Source of the DNA: Glandiceps talaboti
Lineage: Eukaryota; Hemichordata; Enteropneusta; Spengelidae
Length of the DNA: 64,000 nt
NCBI RefSeq assembly: GCF_964340395.1
Contig: NC_135558.1
Span: 198,001-262,000 of the forward strand
Direction of reading: 5' to 3'
A program made the position numbers and the translations under genes. The notes under the pieces were generated by a model. It made no database searches. It was not told the origin of the DNA and saw only the letters and a list, made by a program, of their open reading frames with translations. Positions 14,931 through 32,100 of this stretch are shown one piece after another; positions within the stretch are counted from its first letter, which is position 1, and the number at the start of each line of letters is the position of its first letter.

Positions 14931-15510
14931 AGGGGAGACAGACCTCTATACAGAGACAGCGACATATACGAGAAGCGAGACAGAAACAGACAGGCACAGA
15001 GCTATGCATAGACACACAGACAGATGTGGTTAAAGAAAGGCATACAGGGAGTGACATAGTCAAAGAATGATGAGGACTCGAGGAGAGAAAGAAAGTGAAA
15101 GAGGATATGCCAGGGTGGGGTGGGGGAGAAGGGGAGAGAATGAAAGTAAAGAATTGACGAAATAGAGTGAATGAGAAAGCTAATGAGAAAATGAGTGATG
15201 GGGTGATATATCTTATATTTTTACTCTCATTTACGACTAATTCAAATACGGCATCTACTCCAAACGTAGCATTGATCTACCATAACGACCCCTGGCTATG
15301 CCTGCTGCACCTCTTCACCGAATACAATACAAGTATTGAACCAGGAAATATTAATAAGAGCGAATGTTTTGTTCACCGGATCGAATCGCAGTCCTATGTA
15401 TCGATTTCAAGTTTACCAAATAGTAGCACATTGTCTAAATGTGTCCAGGGGTCTTTTCAATGACTGTTACACGTAAATGATTTTTCCTCTGATATCGATT
15501 GAATTTTAAG
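14931..15510. other. No recognisable gene; GACA-like and GAAAG-rich sequence
   Basis: Degenerate GACA repeats at about 14935-15030, then purine-rich sequence. The 98-codon plus frame at 15167-15463 lacks splice support or recognisable motifs. Confidence 0.4.
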
Positions 15511-15518
15511 AGCAATCA
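15511..15518. repeat. Left target-site duplication of the 3.08 kb element
   Basis: AGCAATCA, repeated exactly at 18599-18606. Confidence 0.7.
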
Positions 15519-18500
15519 TAGGGAGGCCCATAGTGGAAAAAAGGGTAATTTTGGGGTTTCTTCACTTTTTAACAGTTAATAAAATCTGAATTACTGGGAT
15601 CACAAGGTTAATATTCCTCATAATGAAAATACTGTTATATGTTAGTCTATATGTGTTCTAATGTTTTGTTTGAACAACTTGGAAAAAAAGTTATTTTGGG
15701 GCAAACATCACAAAATCTATCATTTATACACAGGTATAAAGGAAATTTTTGGGTAAATACACATTTCTTTTCATTTTCATTATTTCAACGCTGAAACTTT
15801 CAAAATGAGTGTATCTTGGCATGAATACATCACTCCAATCTATATTTCGTGCCTAGAATATAAATATGCAAATTTATGCAAATTATTTTGATATAAAAAT
15901 AACTTTTACACAGTAAATATAGCCAATTTTAGCCACTGCTGGAGTAAAATCTGGAAGTGTAATGTCTATTCTTTTTGATCACATCCATTTAGAATGTAAA
16001 CCTTACTAAGAATAAGTAAAGTTTATAAATACTTGAAATTAACTTTATGGAATAAATTGAGTTGAAAATTGACAAAAACTTAGTTTTTGGCAACTTTTCA
16101 GGGTAGCAAATAAAAACATGACAATTTAAGACATACATTGACTCCAACCTGAACAAGTGAACTCAGTTTTATTTGCACATAGCTGTTTACAAAGTTATTG
16201 ATATCACAAATAATTAAAGCTCACACAACCAGAAATAGAGTTAGTGTGTTAAATTCAATTTAAAAAATGCTAAAAATCAATTTTGTCACAATTTCGCGAT
16301 ATCTGCAATAAAAAGTCAAATTTCCAATCTGTACTGCTTCATCACATTTGTTGTTATGACTTTGACATGGTGAAACATTTCACAAAGTTGCTATGGGGTC
16401 AATAATCAAATTGTCATTTTTTAATAAGAAATAAAGCACCTGCAAATATGTCATGTTGAATGTTGTGAATGGTGCATCATGGGAAATACAGCAATAAATA
16501 TGAACCCATCACTAAATTGTAAACAATCTCGCATTGATTGTAACCACAAATAACACATTTAGTTACCAAGTTCCTTTAGAGTTGATTATTCTATCAAGAT
16601 TAGGTATTACAGTAACTACAAACAATCCCACTGTCCTTTGCATAGCACGTTCAGTTGCGCTTGGAAGCTACCTATTGTCAAAACCATAATAATTAGCAGT
16701 ATAAAAATATATACAAACATCAAAGCACTTAGACTGCATGTTTCTATTTGTAGATATTGTTACATAAATTGTGGTACCAAATCAGGTATAGTAATTAATT
16801 TACAGGAAAGCTATTGATGTATGGCTATAGTTATCCAATACAATAAAACTGATAAAGGCACATTATGCAAATGATCAGAGTTGATAAATTGTGGTACCAA
16901 TTCGATCTGGTTATAAGTTTCTTCAAAATTCATAATTTGTTAGGGGTTGCTGCAGAGCTGTTTCAGAAGACGATGAAATTACTGATCTATAAAATAAAAT
17001 ATAAATTATGAAATTATTTATACATATACATATATTGCAGTGATACAGGTTAGTTAACAAAAGAATTATTAATGTCGACAATTTATACATACTACATACA
17101 ACAACAGACTTTAGCCTTTTAACTTTATAATAAAATGAAAATGAAATAAATTTATCTAAATTTACAATTCAGTAGTTATCTTTAGGTCTTAGCAGCCAAA
17201 TTCATAAACGTTTAATATACTGATAAAATTGATTTAAATTTTAGAGACAAACTAAAGTAAAATTGTGATACTGAGATGGTGATAAATTGCACATCAATAA
17301 TTTTATGTGAAGATAGCACATTGAAATGTGTATGTGTGGAAATCAGTAATCATAAATGTCTGTTGAGATATTAATTTACTTTTATTACATAATGGGTATA
17401 GTAAGATGAAAACATTCAACTATAACGCTAACAAGAACACATAAATATATTATAAACAATCATTATAAAAATTAGCATCTGCCACTTATATAAGTACAAG
17501 AACTTAGCAAAATCGCCACCAACATCAAATGTCACGCCAATCTGTTTACGTTATTGACTCGACCCAAGGAAGCGTCAAAAGGCAAATCAATAACTATTAG
17601 TTGCTTTAAATACAACAAAGTTTTAAAATGACATCAACATTGTTTGGTTACAATATTCGCCTTGAACGGGATTTTGTATAGATGACATTTTAGTTTGAAC
17701 GAATTATTGTTACTTCCGGTTACAACAACACTACGCGATCCTTTCAGATCTGACGGCATTAGAATTGACAGTCACAATATAAATACCACACACAGTGATT
17801 AATTCCTATACGGAAATAGTGACCAATTTAAGAAAACAGTAAAAAATATCATACTTGTCACGTAAACTACTGTAAACGGAACAAAACTTACCGACATAGT
17901 TCATCGTTGAAACCGTGGTTCACTAACACCACGCCTGGGTCAACATCTAGTGTGTACAGTACTGCTGGAGGCGCTGGCCTCGACGGTGATCCCCAAGTTC
18001 AAATTGTAATCGCGCGTACATTTTCCGTCGAATACCATTGAAATTTCACACAAATGTAATACTAATCATAAATTTTCAAACTGTAGGGGGTGCATATTGA
18101 AATAAAGAAACCCCTGGAAAACATAATCACCTGAAATTTCATAGTTTTTACAGCGCGTACAGACGGTCTAATGCGTTAAAGATAATGGCCGCACCCTGTT
18201 GTATCGTCTTATTCACGCCAAGTACTTTTAAAAGAACTAATATGATTGGCTGTAGACTGAAAACTGACGTTGCGAGAACAAATCAAAGCAAGCATACTAT
18301 ATTTACTGTTATGACCTTTGGCACCCCTTCAGAACGTTTTTTAGCAAATAATGTGACCGTCACGTAATACAGTGTACGCGCGCTACTGAAAACGGACGAA
18401 ATTGTACTTTCAAAGTAGCTGTAATTTAATAATTTCAGATGTCAATGTAAAATTATCTTAATGCCCAAATAGAAAAAAATGTGTAGATTCTGAAAATGCA

Positions 18501-18598
18501 AGAAAAACGCCAATTTATGAATTATTTCTTGCTGTAAACCTCACTCAAAAATAGATGAGCACGCAGTGCATGTACATTTATCGTGTGTGGGCCTCCCT
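15519..18598. mobile_element. Non-autonomous DNA transposon, hAT-like, 3.08 kb
   Basis: The left end TAGGGAGGCCCA (15519-15530) is the exact inverse of TGGGCCTCCCTA at 18588-18599. AGCAATCA stands just before the left end (15511-15518) and again at 18599-18606, giving a target duplication of 7-8 bp depending on how the shared A is counted. hAT elements make 8 bp duplications and have ends of the YAGGG type, so hAT is the best guess. The interior is AT-rich with no frame longer than about 60 codons and no transposase seen. Beyond 12 bp the ends diverge. Confidence 0.75.
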
Positions 18599-18606
18599 AG
18601 CAATCA
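18599..18606. repeat. Right target-site duplication of the 3.08 kb element
   Basis: AGCAATCA. The first A may instead belong to the element, as its terminal CCCTA. Confidence 0.7.
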
Positions 18607-18884
18607 CTTCACTCATAAGGGCTGGTGTCAACACTTTATTAAATACATTAAAGATTTAAGACAACACGACTTCGTTTGAGCACGGATTGAGGTTGTCAAC
18701 CAGTATACGCCGGCAAACATAGTCTTAAAATGTTTATTCACATTTTCTATACCTGTTACGGGGAAATGAATGAATGAATGGAACTTTGTTTAAAGAAACA
18801 GTCCATTAAGTAAAAACGTGGAGAGATTTTATTCCCTGTAATAAAAAAATAATTAAAGATGTATTGATATTTGCATATTAAAAT

Positions 18885-20830
18885 ATGAAACCCAGTCAGT
18901 AATATGTCGACTCATTTAGTTGGGGGTGGGGTGGGGGTATGAAACCCAGTCAGTAATATGTCTACTCATTTAGCCGGGGTGGGGGTGAGGTATGAAACCC
19001 AGTCAATAAAAAGTCGACTCATTTAGTCGGGGGTGGGGGTGGGGTATGAAACCCAGTCAGTAATTTGTCGACTCATTTAGTCGGGGGTGGGGGTGGAGGT
19101 ATGAAACCCAGTCAGTACTATGTCGACTCATTTAGTTGGGGGTGGGGGTGGGGGTATGAAACCCAGTCAGTAATATGTATACTCACTTAGTCGGGGATGG
19201 GGGGGGGGTATGAAACCCAGTCAGTAATATGTCGACTCACTTAGTCGGGGGTGGGGGGTATGAAACCCAGTCAGTAATATGTCGACTCACTTAGTCGGGG
19301 TGGGGGGGGGGTATGAAACCCAGTCAGTAATATGACTCATTTAGTTGGGGGTGGGGTGGGGGTATGAAACCCAGTCAGTAATATGTCGACTCGTACTCAT
19401 TTAGTCGGGGTGGGGGGGGGGGGTATGAAAACCAGTCAGTAATGTGTCGACTCATTTAGTTGGGGGTGGGGGTGGAGGTATGAAACCCAGTCAGTAATGT
19501 GTCGACTCATTTAGTTGGGGGTGGGGGTGGAGGTATGAAACCCAGTCAGTACTATGTTGACTCGCACTCATTTAGTCGGGGGTGGGGGTATGAAACTCGG
19601 TCAGTAACGTGACGACTTGTTTAGTCGGGGGTGGGGGTGGGGTATGAAACCCAATCAGTAATATGTCGACTCATTTAGTCGGGGGTGGGGGTATGAAACT
19701 CAGTCAACAATGTGTCGACTCATTTAGTTGGGGTGGGGTGAGGTATGAAACCCAGTCAGTAACGTGTCGACCCATTTAGTCGGTGTGGGGGTGGGGGTAT
19801 GAAACCCAGTCAGTAATATGTCTACTCATTTAGCTGGGGATGGGGTATGAAACTCGGACAGTAACGTGACGACTCATTTAGTCAGGGTTGGGGCATGAAA
19901 CCCAGTCAGTAATATGTCGACTCATTTAGTCGGGGGTGGGGGTGGGGGCGGGGGTATGAAACCCAGTCAGTAATATGTCGACTCATTTAGTCGGGGGTGG
20001 GGTATGAAACCCAGTCAGTAATATGTCGATTCATTTAGTCGGGGGTGGGGGTGGGGGTATGAAACTCAGTCAGTAATATGTATACTCACTTAGTCGGGGG
20101 TGGGGGTGGGTATGAAACCCAGTCAGTACTATGTCGACTCATTTAGTCGGGGGTGGGGGTGGGGGTATGAAATCCAGTCAGTAATATGTCGACTCATTTA
20201 GTCGGGTGTGGGGGTATGAAACCCAGTCAGTAATATGTCGATTCATTTAGTCGGGGGTGGGGTGGGGGTATGAAACCCCGTCAATAATATGTCGACTCAT
20301 TTAGTCGGGGGTGGGGTGGGGGTATGAAATCCAGTCAGTAATATGTCGACTCATTTAGTCGGGGGTGGGGGTAAGAAACCCAGTCAGTAATATGTCGATT
20401 CATTTAGTCGGGGGTGGGGGTGGGGGTATGAAACCCAGTCAGTAATATGTCGACTCATTTAGTCGGGGGTGGGGGTATGAAACCCAGTCAGTAATATGTC
20501 GATTCATTTAGTCGGGGGTGGGGGTGGGGGTATGAAACTCAGTCAGTAATATGTCGACTCATTTAGTTGGGGGTGGGGTATGAAACCCAGTCAGTAATGT
20601 GTCGACTCATTTAGTCGGGGTGGGGTATGAAACCCAGTCAGTAATATGTCGACTCATTTAGTCGGGGTGGGGGTGGGGTATGAAACCCAGTCAGTAATAT
20701 GTCGACTCATTTAGATGGGGGTGGGGTATGAAACCCAGTCAGTACTATGTCGACTCATTTAGTCGGGGGTGGGGTATGAAACCCAGTCAGTAACGAGTCC
20801 ACTCATTTAGTTGGGGAGGGGGGTACTAAA
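18885..20830. repeat. G-rich minisatellite, about 37 units of roughly 45-58 bp
   Basis: Each unit has a conserved part (ATGAAACCCAGTCAGTAATA, then TGTCGACTCATTTAGTCG) followed by a G-rich part of variable length (GGGGGTGGGGGTGGGGGT). In most units CGACT-CATTT-AGTCG forms a short perfect hairpin. The three or four runs of 4-5 G could form a quadruplex on the plus strand. Unit length varies almost only by the number of GGGGGT blocks. No coding sense is apparent. Confidence 0.95.
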
Positions 20831-20961
20831 CCACTCATTTTGTAGGGATGGAGGGGTACTAAACGACTCCCAAGAAAAGAGAAAAGTTTATTTATTTATC
20901 TACCATTATCATTTTGGAGGGATGGCATGTGATTAACAATATTCCATAAAGACTGGACTTT

Positions 20962-21215
20962 TCCTTTATAGATGGTAAACTATGCTTTAGTTAGCATAAC
21001 CTTGCTGCTAAATTTTGAATCTTTCCTTTGGAGATGGTAAACTATGTTTTTACTAGTTAGCATAACTTGGCTGCTAAAGGTTTGAATCTTTCATTTAGAG
21101 ATGATAAACTATGTTTTTACTAGTTAGTATAACTTGGCTGCTAAAGGTTTGAATTCTTCCTTTAGAGATGGTAAACTATGTTAGTTAGCATAACTTAGCG
21201 GCTAAAGTTTGAATT
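20962..21215. repeat. Four imperfect tandem units of about 65 bp
   Basis: Units built around GATGGTAAACTATG, TTAGTTAGCATAAC and TTGGCTGCTAAA, diverged by substitutions and small indels. Confidence 0.8.
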
Positions 21216-21878
21216 TTTGCCCTGACGAGAAAGGTTATTTTTCTAAGGAGTGCATTTTCTTTAAGACATGATATACTTTTCTCTGATATAGGAAACATAA
21301 AACACACTAGTACTGTTTTAGCCGCTTTGATGTTGTAGCTTACTCCCCCTAATTAAGTTTTTTGTGTTTTGTAAAGGTAACTGTGGATGATTTTGTAGTT
21401 TGGTACGGTCTGCAGTTGATTGTTAGACATTAAGTAGGTTTTGTTATTCTGTTGACGTACTTTTGGATTACTATGGTTTGCTAATTATCTTCATTGAAAA
21501 AAGCTAGACATTGCCATAATAATCATTGTATGCATTTTGAACTATCAGTCCAGTTTTAGAAGTAGAATTCTACTGCCAATTAATTCTAAAGGGTTAACAT
21601 CATTAGCTTTGGCCCATGTATCTTACAGGGTAAACACACTTAGAAAAAGAAAAGAAATACAGAGTTTTGATTAAAAGTAGTACATGTCTTGCATTTCATT
21701 TAGTTTACCTAAGTTGATGCCTAAACCGAAGTCGTTTCACAGAGTACGCAGTACAACCAACTGAGGAAACATGCCTTCTCGTCTGAATTCATTTATTGAC
21801 AGTATTGAAAAAATACTCCAGAGGGCGTTCTAAGCTCCCGATCCGTCATGTTCGTTGATATAGCTATCACAGGCTGTA

Positions 21879-21967
<89 letters not shown>

Positions 21968-22610
21968 TGTCTAGTTCAGGTTTTCCATTGTTTTCAAAAT
22001 GGTCTCTGTGCTGTTTATTTCTTCCTATCAGATGTACAGCCATTACAGATTGGAAGAATAGTTATATTTTGTATTTTTAAGTTGGTCAGTTTCCGCATCC
22101 ATTATTTCTCGTGAGACTTCACAATTTTCAAGAGGTAACTGGCGAACCATACATCTCTGTCAGTTGAGCTATGCAGTGTCTGCCGAGGTATTGATGAAAT
22201 AAATACTCCACTACAGTGGTTGAAATTGACATCGGTTTTAGCTATAAATAGCTATTTTAGCTATATTGATCAACATCGTTGTGTCTGCTATATCAATCAG
22301 TTATAAATTAGTTAATTTACTTATTTGTACTTATGTATTACATTGTATTTAGATATTCTTTTATTTAGTCCTTCACCCCAGGGTTAATGAGTAAGCCTAA
22401 AAAAAAGTGCGATCGAAAGATATTCGTTTATGTCTATTGTAAGGATAAATTTTTGCATTTTAGTGTAATTCTCACGTTCTCTCTAGATATCTAAACATAT
22501 TACTCATCACACAATAAGTTCACTGTCGGCCACTTGAAAGGAACCAAGGCAGGAACTGAGATCGTGGGTTGTTCGGTTCCTAAATGGGGGAAAGCAGGGA
22601 GAGAATAATG
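21216..22610. other. Intergenic, with a (GT)n microsatellite at 21881-21966
   Basis: AT-rich DNA downstream of the first ependymin-related gene. The CVCVCV frame is a repeat artefact; nothing else is recognised. Confidence 0.5.
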
Positions 22611-22611
22611 A

Positions 22612-26136
<3,525 letters not shown>

Positions 26137-26139
26137 GGT

Positions 26140-28900
26140 GAGTTATGGTCCACGACGTGAGCGGCTTGTTTCGAAGTTGAGACAGTTTTCGAATGGCTAG
26201 CTACTTTTGTCACATGCCCAACATCATGTGATTGAAACGATGTGACCCTTGACACCTCGACCACACCACCGCAAAGCAGAATGCCAGCAATAGTACGACG
26301 ACATTAAGCCCATGAACTCAGAGGCTGGACAAAGTACACTATCATTACATTCAACCAAAAATGTCGACCAAACGTACTATCAGTAAAATGTTAAAAAGTC
26401 TAAAAGTCAAACATAAGTTGTGTTGTACTGCTGATCAACATACGATGAATGGGTTACCCTACCTACCTACCAAGTGGTTGAAGGACAGATTTGCAACTGA
26501 CCTTCAGGCCGTCCACATTGACCAGTTGTAACCTTCATGCATTACGGACACAGTTTGTAATTTTATGGAGATTTAGTGTTGCGTGCCTACGTACGTACGT
26601 ACATACATACATACATACATACATACATGCATACATACATACATACATACATACATACATACATACATACATACATACATACATACATACATACATACAT
26701 ACATACATACATACATACATACGCAAGCTTAGTGCATTATATATGTCGGTCCATAGTCACCCGGTATTTTTCTTGTAAGCCAGACTATAATTATATTTGT
26801 GCTGGTGCCACGAACATTTAATTGTACAGAGAGCATACGTGAGGTAGTGGTGCAGTAGAGTGGACAGTGGTTGACGATGCCTCGTATTTCTCAGAGAAAT
26901 AGCTCCATCGCGAAGACACACTCAATGTATATGATAATAACAGTGCATAATTATAAAGCGCCTTCCACGATGGATGTTGTGATGTACGCTGTAGAATTTT
27001 ACATTCTTCAAAGCGTTGTTGGTTTGTTTTTTTTACATTTAGCTATTCTGGCATATTGTTTTCAAGGAAAAGCACCGAGTTGAAACGAGATTTACTGTTG
27101 ATGACAATGCATGTGCATGAATACACTAAATGTACAGTTGTCACATTTAACTGGAATGTTTTTAATATATGGGTGAAAGTGTGATTAATAATGATAAATA
27201 ATATTTCTATAGACAGTTTCAAATAAACAATTGTATTTACTAATTAATAAGAATAAGAAAATACAGAAAAAACAACTTTTAATTCCATAACGATAGGATC
27301 GAATATGTAAACCTTTGTAATCGTATCACTAAAATGCCAGCAAATCAAATAGTATGCTTATAAGCTTATTTGTCATAATTGTATTAGTCATATTTTTTCC
27401 TGCTCTGGCATCATGCATTTCCTTAAAGTTTTTTCCTAAGTTGAAAGTCTCGAAAGAACTAATTTGCATGTTTCGTGGACACATGATATTCATTCTGTAT
27501 TCAGTACTGTCAGTGACGGGATATTTACATATAATATTTTATATGTTGGATATACTGGTTAACATATCCGGTTGACTGTGTGATGTTAGACCAAGATATA
27601 ACCAAACAAGATGTCTGGTTGAAATTGTGACACCATATGAGCTTAAAGGGCTAAATTAAGATCTGAACATTTGTCAGGATTACTTTGTTTCACACGACGA
27701 GTAAATAAAGTGCTTTGTTACTGTATCAAACATAAAACAATCACCACTAATAATCCATAACTGGCACTGAGGAAATCTAAATAAAAGATTTTATGACATC
27801 ATTTTTGTAGACTTCTTATTCACCTACTCATATCAGGGCCCTGCATGTGCCGGTTGATAGGGTGGAACGCACGCACGTGTCTGACATGTTGGCATCAAGA
27901 TCACAGAGAAACTAAATACATATCATGATAACAATTCTATAAAGTGATTTATACACACTTCATGGTAAAAATCGACATGATATGATACTAAATTAGTTTA
28001 TTTAGATAAAAAAGCCATCTCAAGTTGGACTTTGCAACTTACGTATGTATGTCTTGTATCTAGTTTCTATATTAAGTACTACTTCTCTGTAAAATATAAC
28101 TTACCCACCTTCTTTGAGAAGAATCCCTGTACTATTATAAGCAATCTTACTATGACGTATAAAAAGTCACAAAGCAAAAGACAACACAAACTGAACACCC
28201 TGCTGACAAACACTAGAGTGTGCTAAGTTTGACGTAGGCAGAACACCATCATACTGTGCTTGGTTCAACGGAATTGCTTCATCAAAGCTTTCATCACACT
28301 TGTTCCAGTCACTTCATTATCCTATGATCAGAGAAATAGAGTGATGAATGTAACATGTCACCTCTCCAGTAAAGAGTTACGGTATGTCAGCATTAATTAT
28401 ACGAAAGAAATATATAATTCTACACATTTATACATTTCATGTTATGTATATAGCAAATTTAAAACATAGCAATGTTATATATAAAGTATTGCAACAGAGT
28501 CTATGTGTATTATATTTCTGTGGAAATTCTCGAAACTAAAAGATTGAAAATATTTAAGTTCCATAATTAAAAGCAAAATAAAAATAAAATGTGTGTTTCC
28601 GATAACAAGACAGACCCTAGTTTGAGCCGCCGCCGACCCTAAACATACATTTTGTGACATTTAAAACAAAAAGTTAAGGAATTCTTGACATTCATGTACG
28701 TCTGTTTTCTTTCCCCGCTGAAGCCTTGTAGATATTTCATCAATCTATCACAGAAGGGGTATTATAACCGACAGAAGCAAAAATAAAACCGATGAAATGA
28801 AATAAGATAAAATCCTGACCTACCAACCCATTCTCTGAGCCTATGTTATCGGAAACTCACATAAAACTAGTGCCTATGGTGTTGTAGAACAATAGTAGAG
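26140..28900. other. Intergenic, with a (CATA)n array at 26597-26722
   Basis: Upstream of ependymin copy 1. It would contain its promoter, though I see no clear TATA box. AT-rich, with no recognisable coding sequence. CTACC and related short runs occur near 26460. Confidence 0.5.
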
Positions 28901-28906
28901 TTTGGG

Positions 28907-28954
28907 TAATGTTGATGATGCAATTTTCAGTAATGTTGATGATGCAATTTTCAG
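28907..28954. repeat. Exact 24 bp tandem duplication
   Basis: TAATGTTGATGATGCAATTT plus TCAG occurs twice in a row, at the start of the host repeat that received the LINE insertion. Confidence 0.85.
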
Positions 28955-29120
28955 AGGGTTTGATGGATTTGAGATCATTCCGTCTTTGCAAGTCGGAAAA
29001 CTGTTTTTTACTAAGTTGTTATTTTAGCCTTTTTATAATTATTGTTACCAGTTTGTTGTTTTTAGCTCTAATTGTTTGATTGTTTTACCATGCTTTTAAA
29101 TCTATTGTATGTACAGCGCT
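28955..29120 (+). mobile_element. 3' tail of an older repeat, split by the LINE insertion
   Basis: The pre-insertion sequence can be read across the target duplication: GTACAGCGCTTTTGAATATT, then GAATAGAAAAGGCGCTTTAG, then an AAATAAATAAAATT tail (resuming at 32780-32812). Paired GCGCTTT blocks followed by an A/T-rich tail are typical of LINE or SINE 3' ends. Confidence 0.5.
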
Positions 29121-29133
29121 TTTGAATATTAAT
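29121..29133. repeat. Target-site duplication, left
   Basis: TTTGAATATTAAT, repeated exactly at 32767-32779, on either side of the minus-strand LINE. Confidence 0.85.
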
Positions 29134-32100
29134 AGTATAGTATAGTCTTTCTTTATTCCAATAACGGAACATACCTCCGTTTATCCCCGGAGGAGGGTTA
29201 CATAAATACATAAGAACGAATAAAGGAGGTCACGTGAGCCAAAATCACAAAATAGCTGAGAAATATATATAATTTATATAAAAGACTACAATGCAAACAA
29301 AAAGGAGATCAAATACTGTCCCTGATCCTGAAACAATCTATTATAAATTTTGCAGTCGTCACTACAATAGTTTTATCTATACTTGACATTATTACGATGA
29401 ACTTAGTCTCGTCATCCTTATCCATAAAATCAGAGTAAATAGTGGATATCGTTTGAAAGAAACTCTGCCTTTGTTGACTGTACCTAGAGCAACTTATCAA
29501 AAAATGAATTTCAGACTCCACTTCATTGGAGTCACACACACAGCATATTCTGTCTTCTACTGGTATATTTATATATCTACCCATTTCGATCATTAACTTA
29601 TGACAGGAGCATCTAAACTTTGTATAAAAATGTCGGAGTTGAAAACTTTTCAAAATAACAAGATATGGTTCAAAATAAATGTTGGGTTTAAATGTTCTAT
29701 ACGTCCTAAGTTTATTTCGTTGCGTTGGATTTCTACGGTTATCATCAAAAACTTGTTTTTTCCATTCACAAAAATATTCACCTTTCAGAGATTGTACCCT
29801 TTCACTTATACATTTTCCAATGCAAATGCTCAAGGGATTACTCCACAATGTTCCCTGGTCACAGGCATTGAAAATCACTCCCTTGATAGACCTTGCCCAT
29901 TTTGATTTTCCACTTTCGCCGAGGGTTATTACGTCGTTTAGTGCTTTATGAGAAAGTCTATCAAATGGTAACTTCGATGTTCTGTGCCAAAAACGTATGA
30001 TATCTAATTGTCGACCAAGCTCTACTGGGTATCTTCCAAGTTCTGCTAGAATAGCTGCATTTGTTGTGTGTTGTGGAACTCCAAGAATAAACTTTGCCCA
30101 TTTGATTTGGATATTTTCGAGCAAATTAACATGTAAATTACCAAGTACAGCAGCTGCGTAATTTAATATTGGAAGTATTTTGGTGTCAAAAATCTTCATG
30201 TACAGTTTAGGTGATAATTCATTTCCCAGTGCCGCTCGGACCGAGAAAATAGTTTTTGACGCTTTATCGGCCAGCTGTTTAAAAGCAGCTTTAAAAGACC
30301 CGTTCTCTGTAAAAACTATACCTAAATATGTATATCTCGTTACTGTCTTTATACCTTGACCATTGAAGACAAAGTCTGTCTGGTCGTTTTCATTTGAGAA
30401 CAAATCTCTGTTAAAAACAACAACCTGGGTTTTGACTACATTTACAAGTAAACGCCAACTATTACAATAGTTTTCAAATCTTGAAAGCAATAATTCAAGA
30501 CCCTGTCGTGATGTGGAAACAATTATGCTATCATCTGCATAAAGCAGGCATGATAAATTATAATCACCTAAAGTAATACCTTGGAAAGGTGGCCTATTCA
30601 AACAGTCTTCGACATCGTTTAAGAAAAACGCAAACAAAATAGGGCTAAGTATGCCACCCTGTTGTACACCCACATCTGACTTAAAACTTGTTGACAGACC
30701 ACCTGGTAACTTAACGGTGTACTTAACAGAGTTATACATGCTTATCAACACCTTCATAAATTTCCCTTTTATTCCCGACTTTATCAGTTTCACGAAAAGT
30801 CCTGCTCGATCAACGTAGTCGAAGGCTTTTTGAAAGTCAATAAAACAAACATACAATTTCTTTTTCTCAACTCTCATTTTCTCAATAAGTGTTTTCAAAA
30901 TTAATATATTATCCACAGTAGAATGATACTTTCTAAAACCAGACTGATTGTCCTTCAAGAAATTTACATCACTATCCCAGTCTTTAATTCTCTCATTTAA
31001 GATAACGGTAAACAACTTTCCCAAACAGCTAAGCAGCGAAATGCCACGATAATTATTTGGCTCGTGAATACTTCCTTTTTTGTGAATCGGACAAATAATC
31101 CCCAAGGCCCAATCTTCAGGAAAGTGGCCGCAATCCAATATTAAGTTAAACAACTTTAGAATGCACTGTCTTAATACAGCATTTGATGCTTTTAACATTT
31201 CATTTAAAATGGCATCAGTGCCTGGCTGTTTTGAGTTTTTCAGCACACTTAATGCTTTTTCTAACTCAACATCTGTAATCTGTCTGTCAAGCAAATCGTT
31301 ATTGTGTGGTTCATGAGAAAGAAAATCAGACAATTCTTTGTTTACTCCGGCATGAAAGTTTTCATCGAAACAATTACTGACTGGTGGTTGTGCTAAATTT
31401 GTAAAGTATTCAAACCATTGATCACCTGTTATTTTTGACGAGATATGTTTGGGTTTCCCTGATCTTGTCTCTTGCATTTGCTTCAACTTTGCCCAAAACT
31501 TATCAGTATTTCTATTTGTAGTGCATGAATTTTCTAGATCAGCTAGGGTCTTTAATTTTGCCATGTATTTTTTCTTCCTTTTCAATTTCCGATACGAATT
31601 CCTGGCATTCAGGTATTCTTGTTCTTTTAGTCTAGTTGGAGATCTGAATTTCTTGCAAACATGTTTAAAGCGATCTCTGGCAGACTTACATTCATTGTCG
31701 AACCAAGATTTACGATTTTGATTGACTTTTTTTCTCTTTTTTCCAAACCTAAGTTTGCTCGACAGACAATTTTTAGCAGTGCCCTGCAGAAATGTTAAGA
31801 GACTTTCTAGAGCTAGTTCTACTCCCTGTACGTCTGGGTCATATGAAGTGTTTAGGTATGCATGCATAAATGTTGCAGACTTATTCAGATTTAGCTCATT
31901 TACAAAACTCTCTCTGCTATCTTCTTTCCAGCAAAATGCCAGGTGTTCTACATTGGAGTTAACTTGTGCAGAATTTACATTACAATGCTGAAAAGACATA
32001 CGATATTCACTTGAACCACTAATAGTGAAAGACAATGGGACATGGTCAGAATGAATAGTTAAATCATGTGTAGTAAATTCACAAATTTCTGGCAATATAG

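Noticed and set aside
15167-15463. 98-codon plus frame
   Set aside because: No recognisable motif, start context or splice support; a length expected by chance in this amount of AT-rich DNA.
17880-18020. Possible first exon on the minus strand (ATGAACTATGTCG/GTAAGT) inside the 3.08 kb transposon
   Set aside because: The nearest acceptor downstream (about 16.98 kb) gives an immediate stop in phase, so no protein-coding gene can be supported.
18885-20830. CRISPR-like regularity of the tandem array
   Set aside because: The units are contiguous with variable G-tract lengths and no unique spacers; the context is a eukaryotic minisatellite.
29600-31991. Plus-strand frames of 89-101 codons
   Set aside because: Antisense shadows of the LINE ORF2 on the minus strand.
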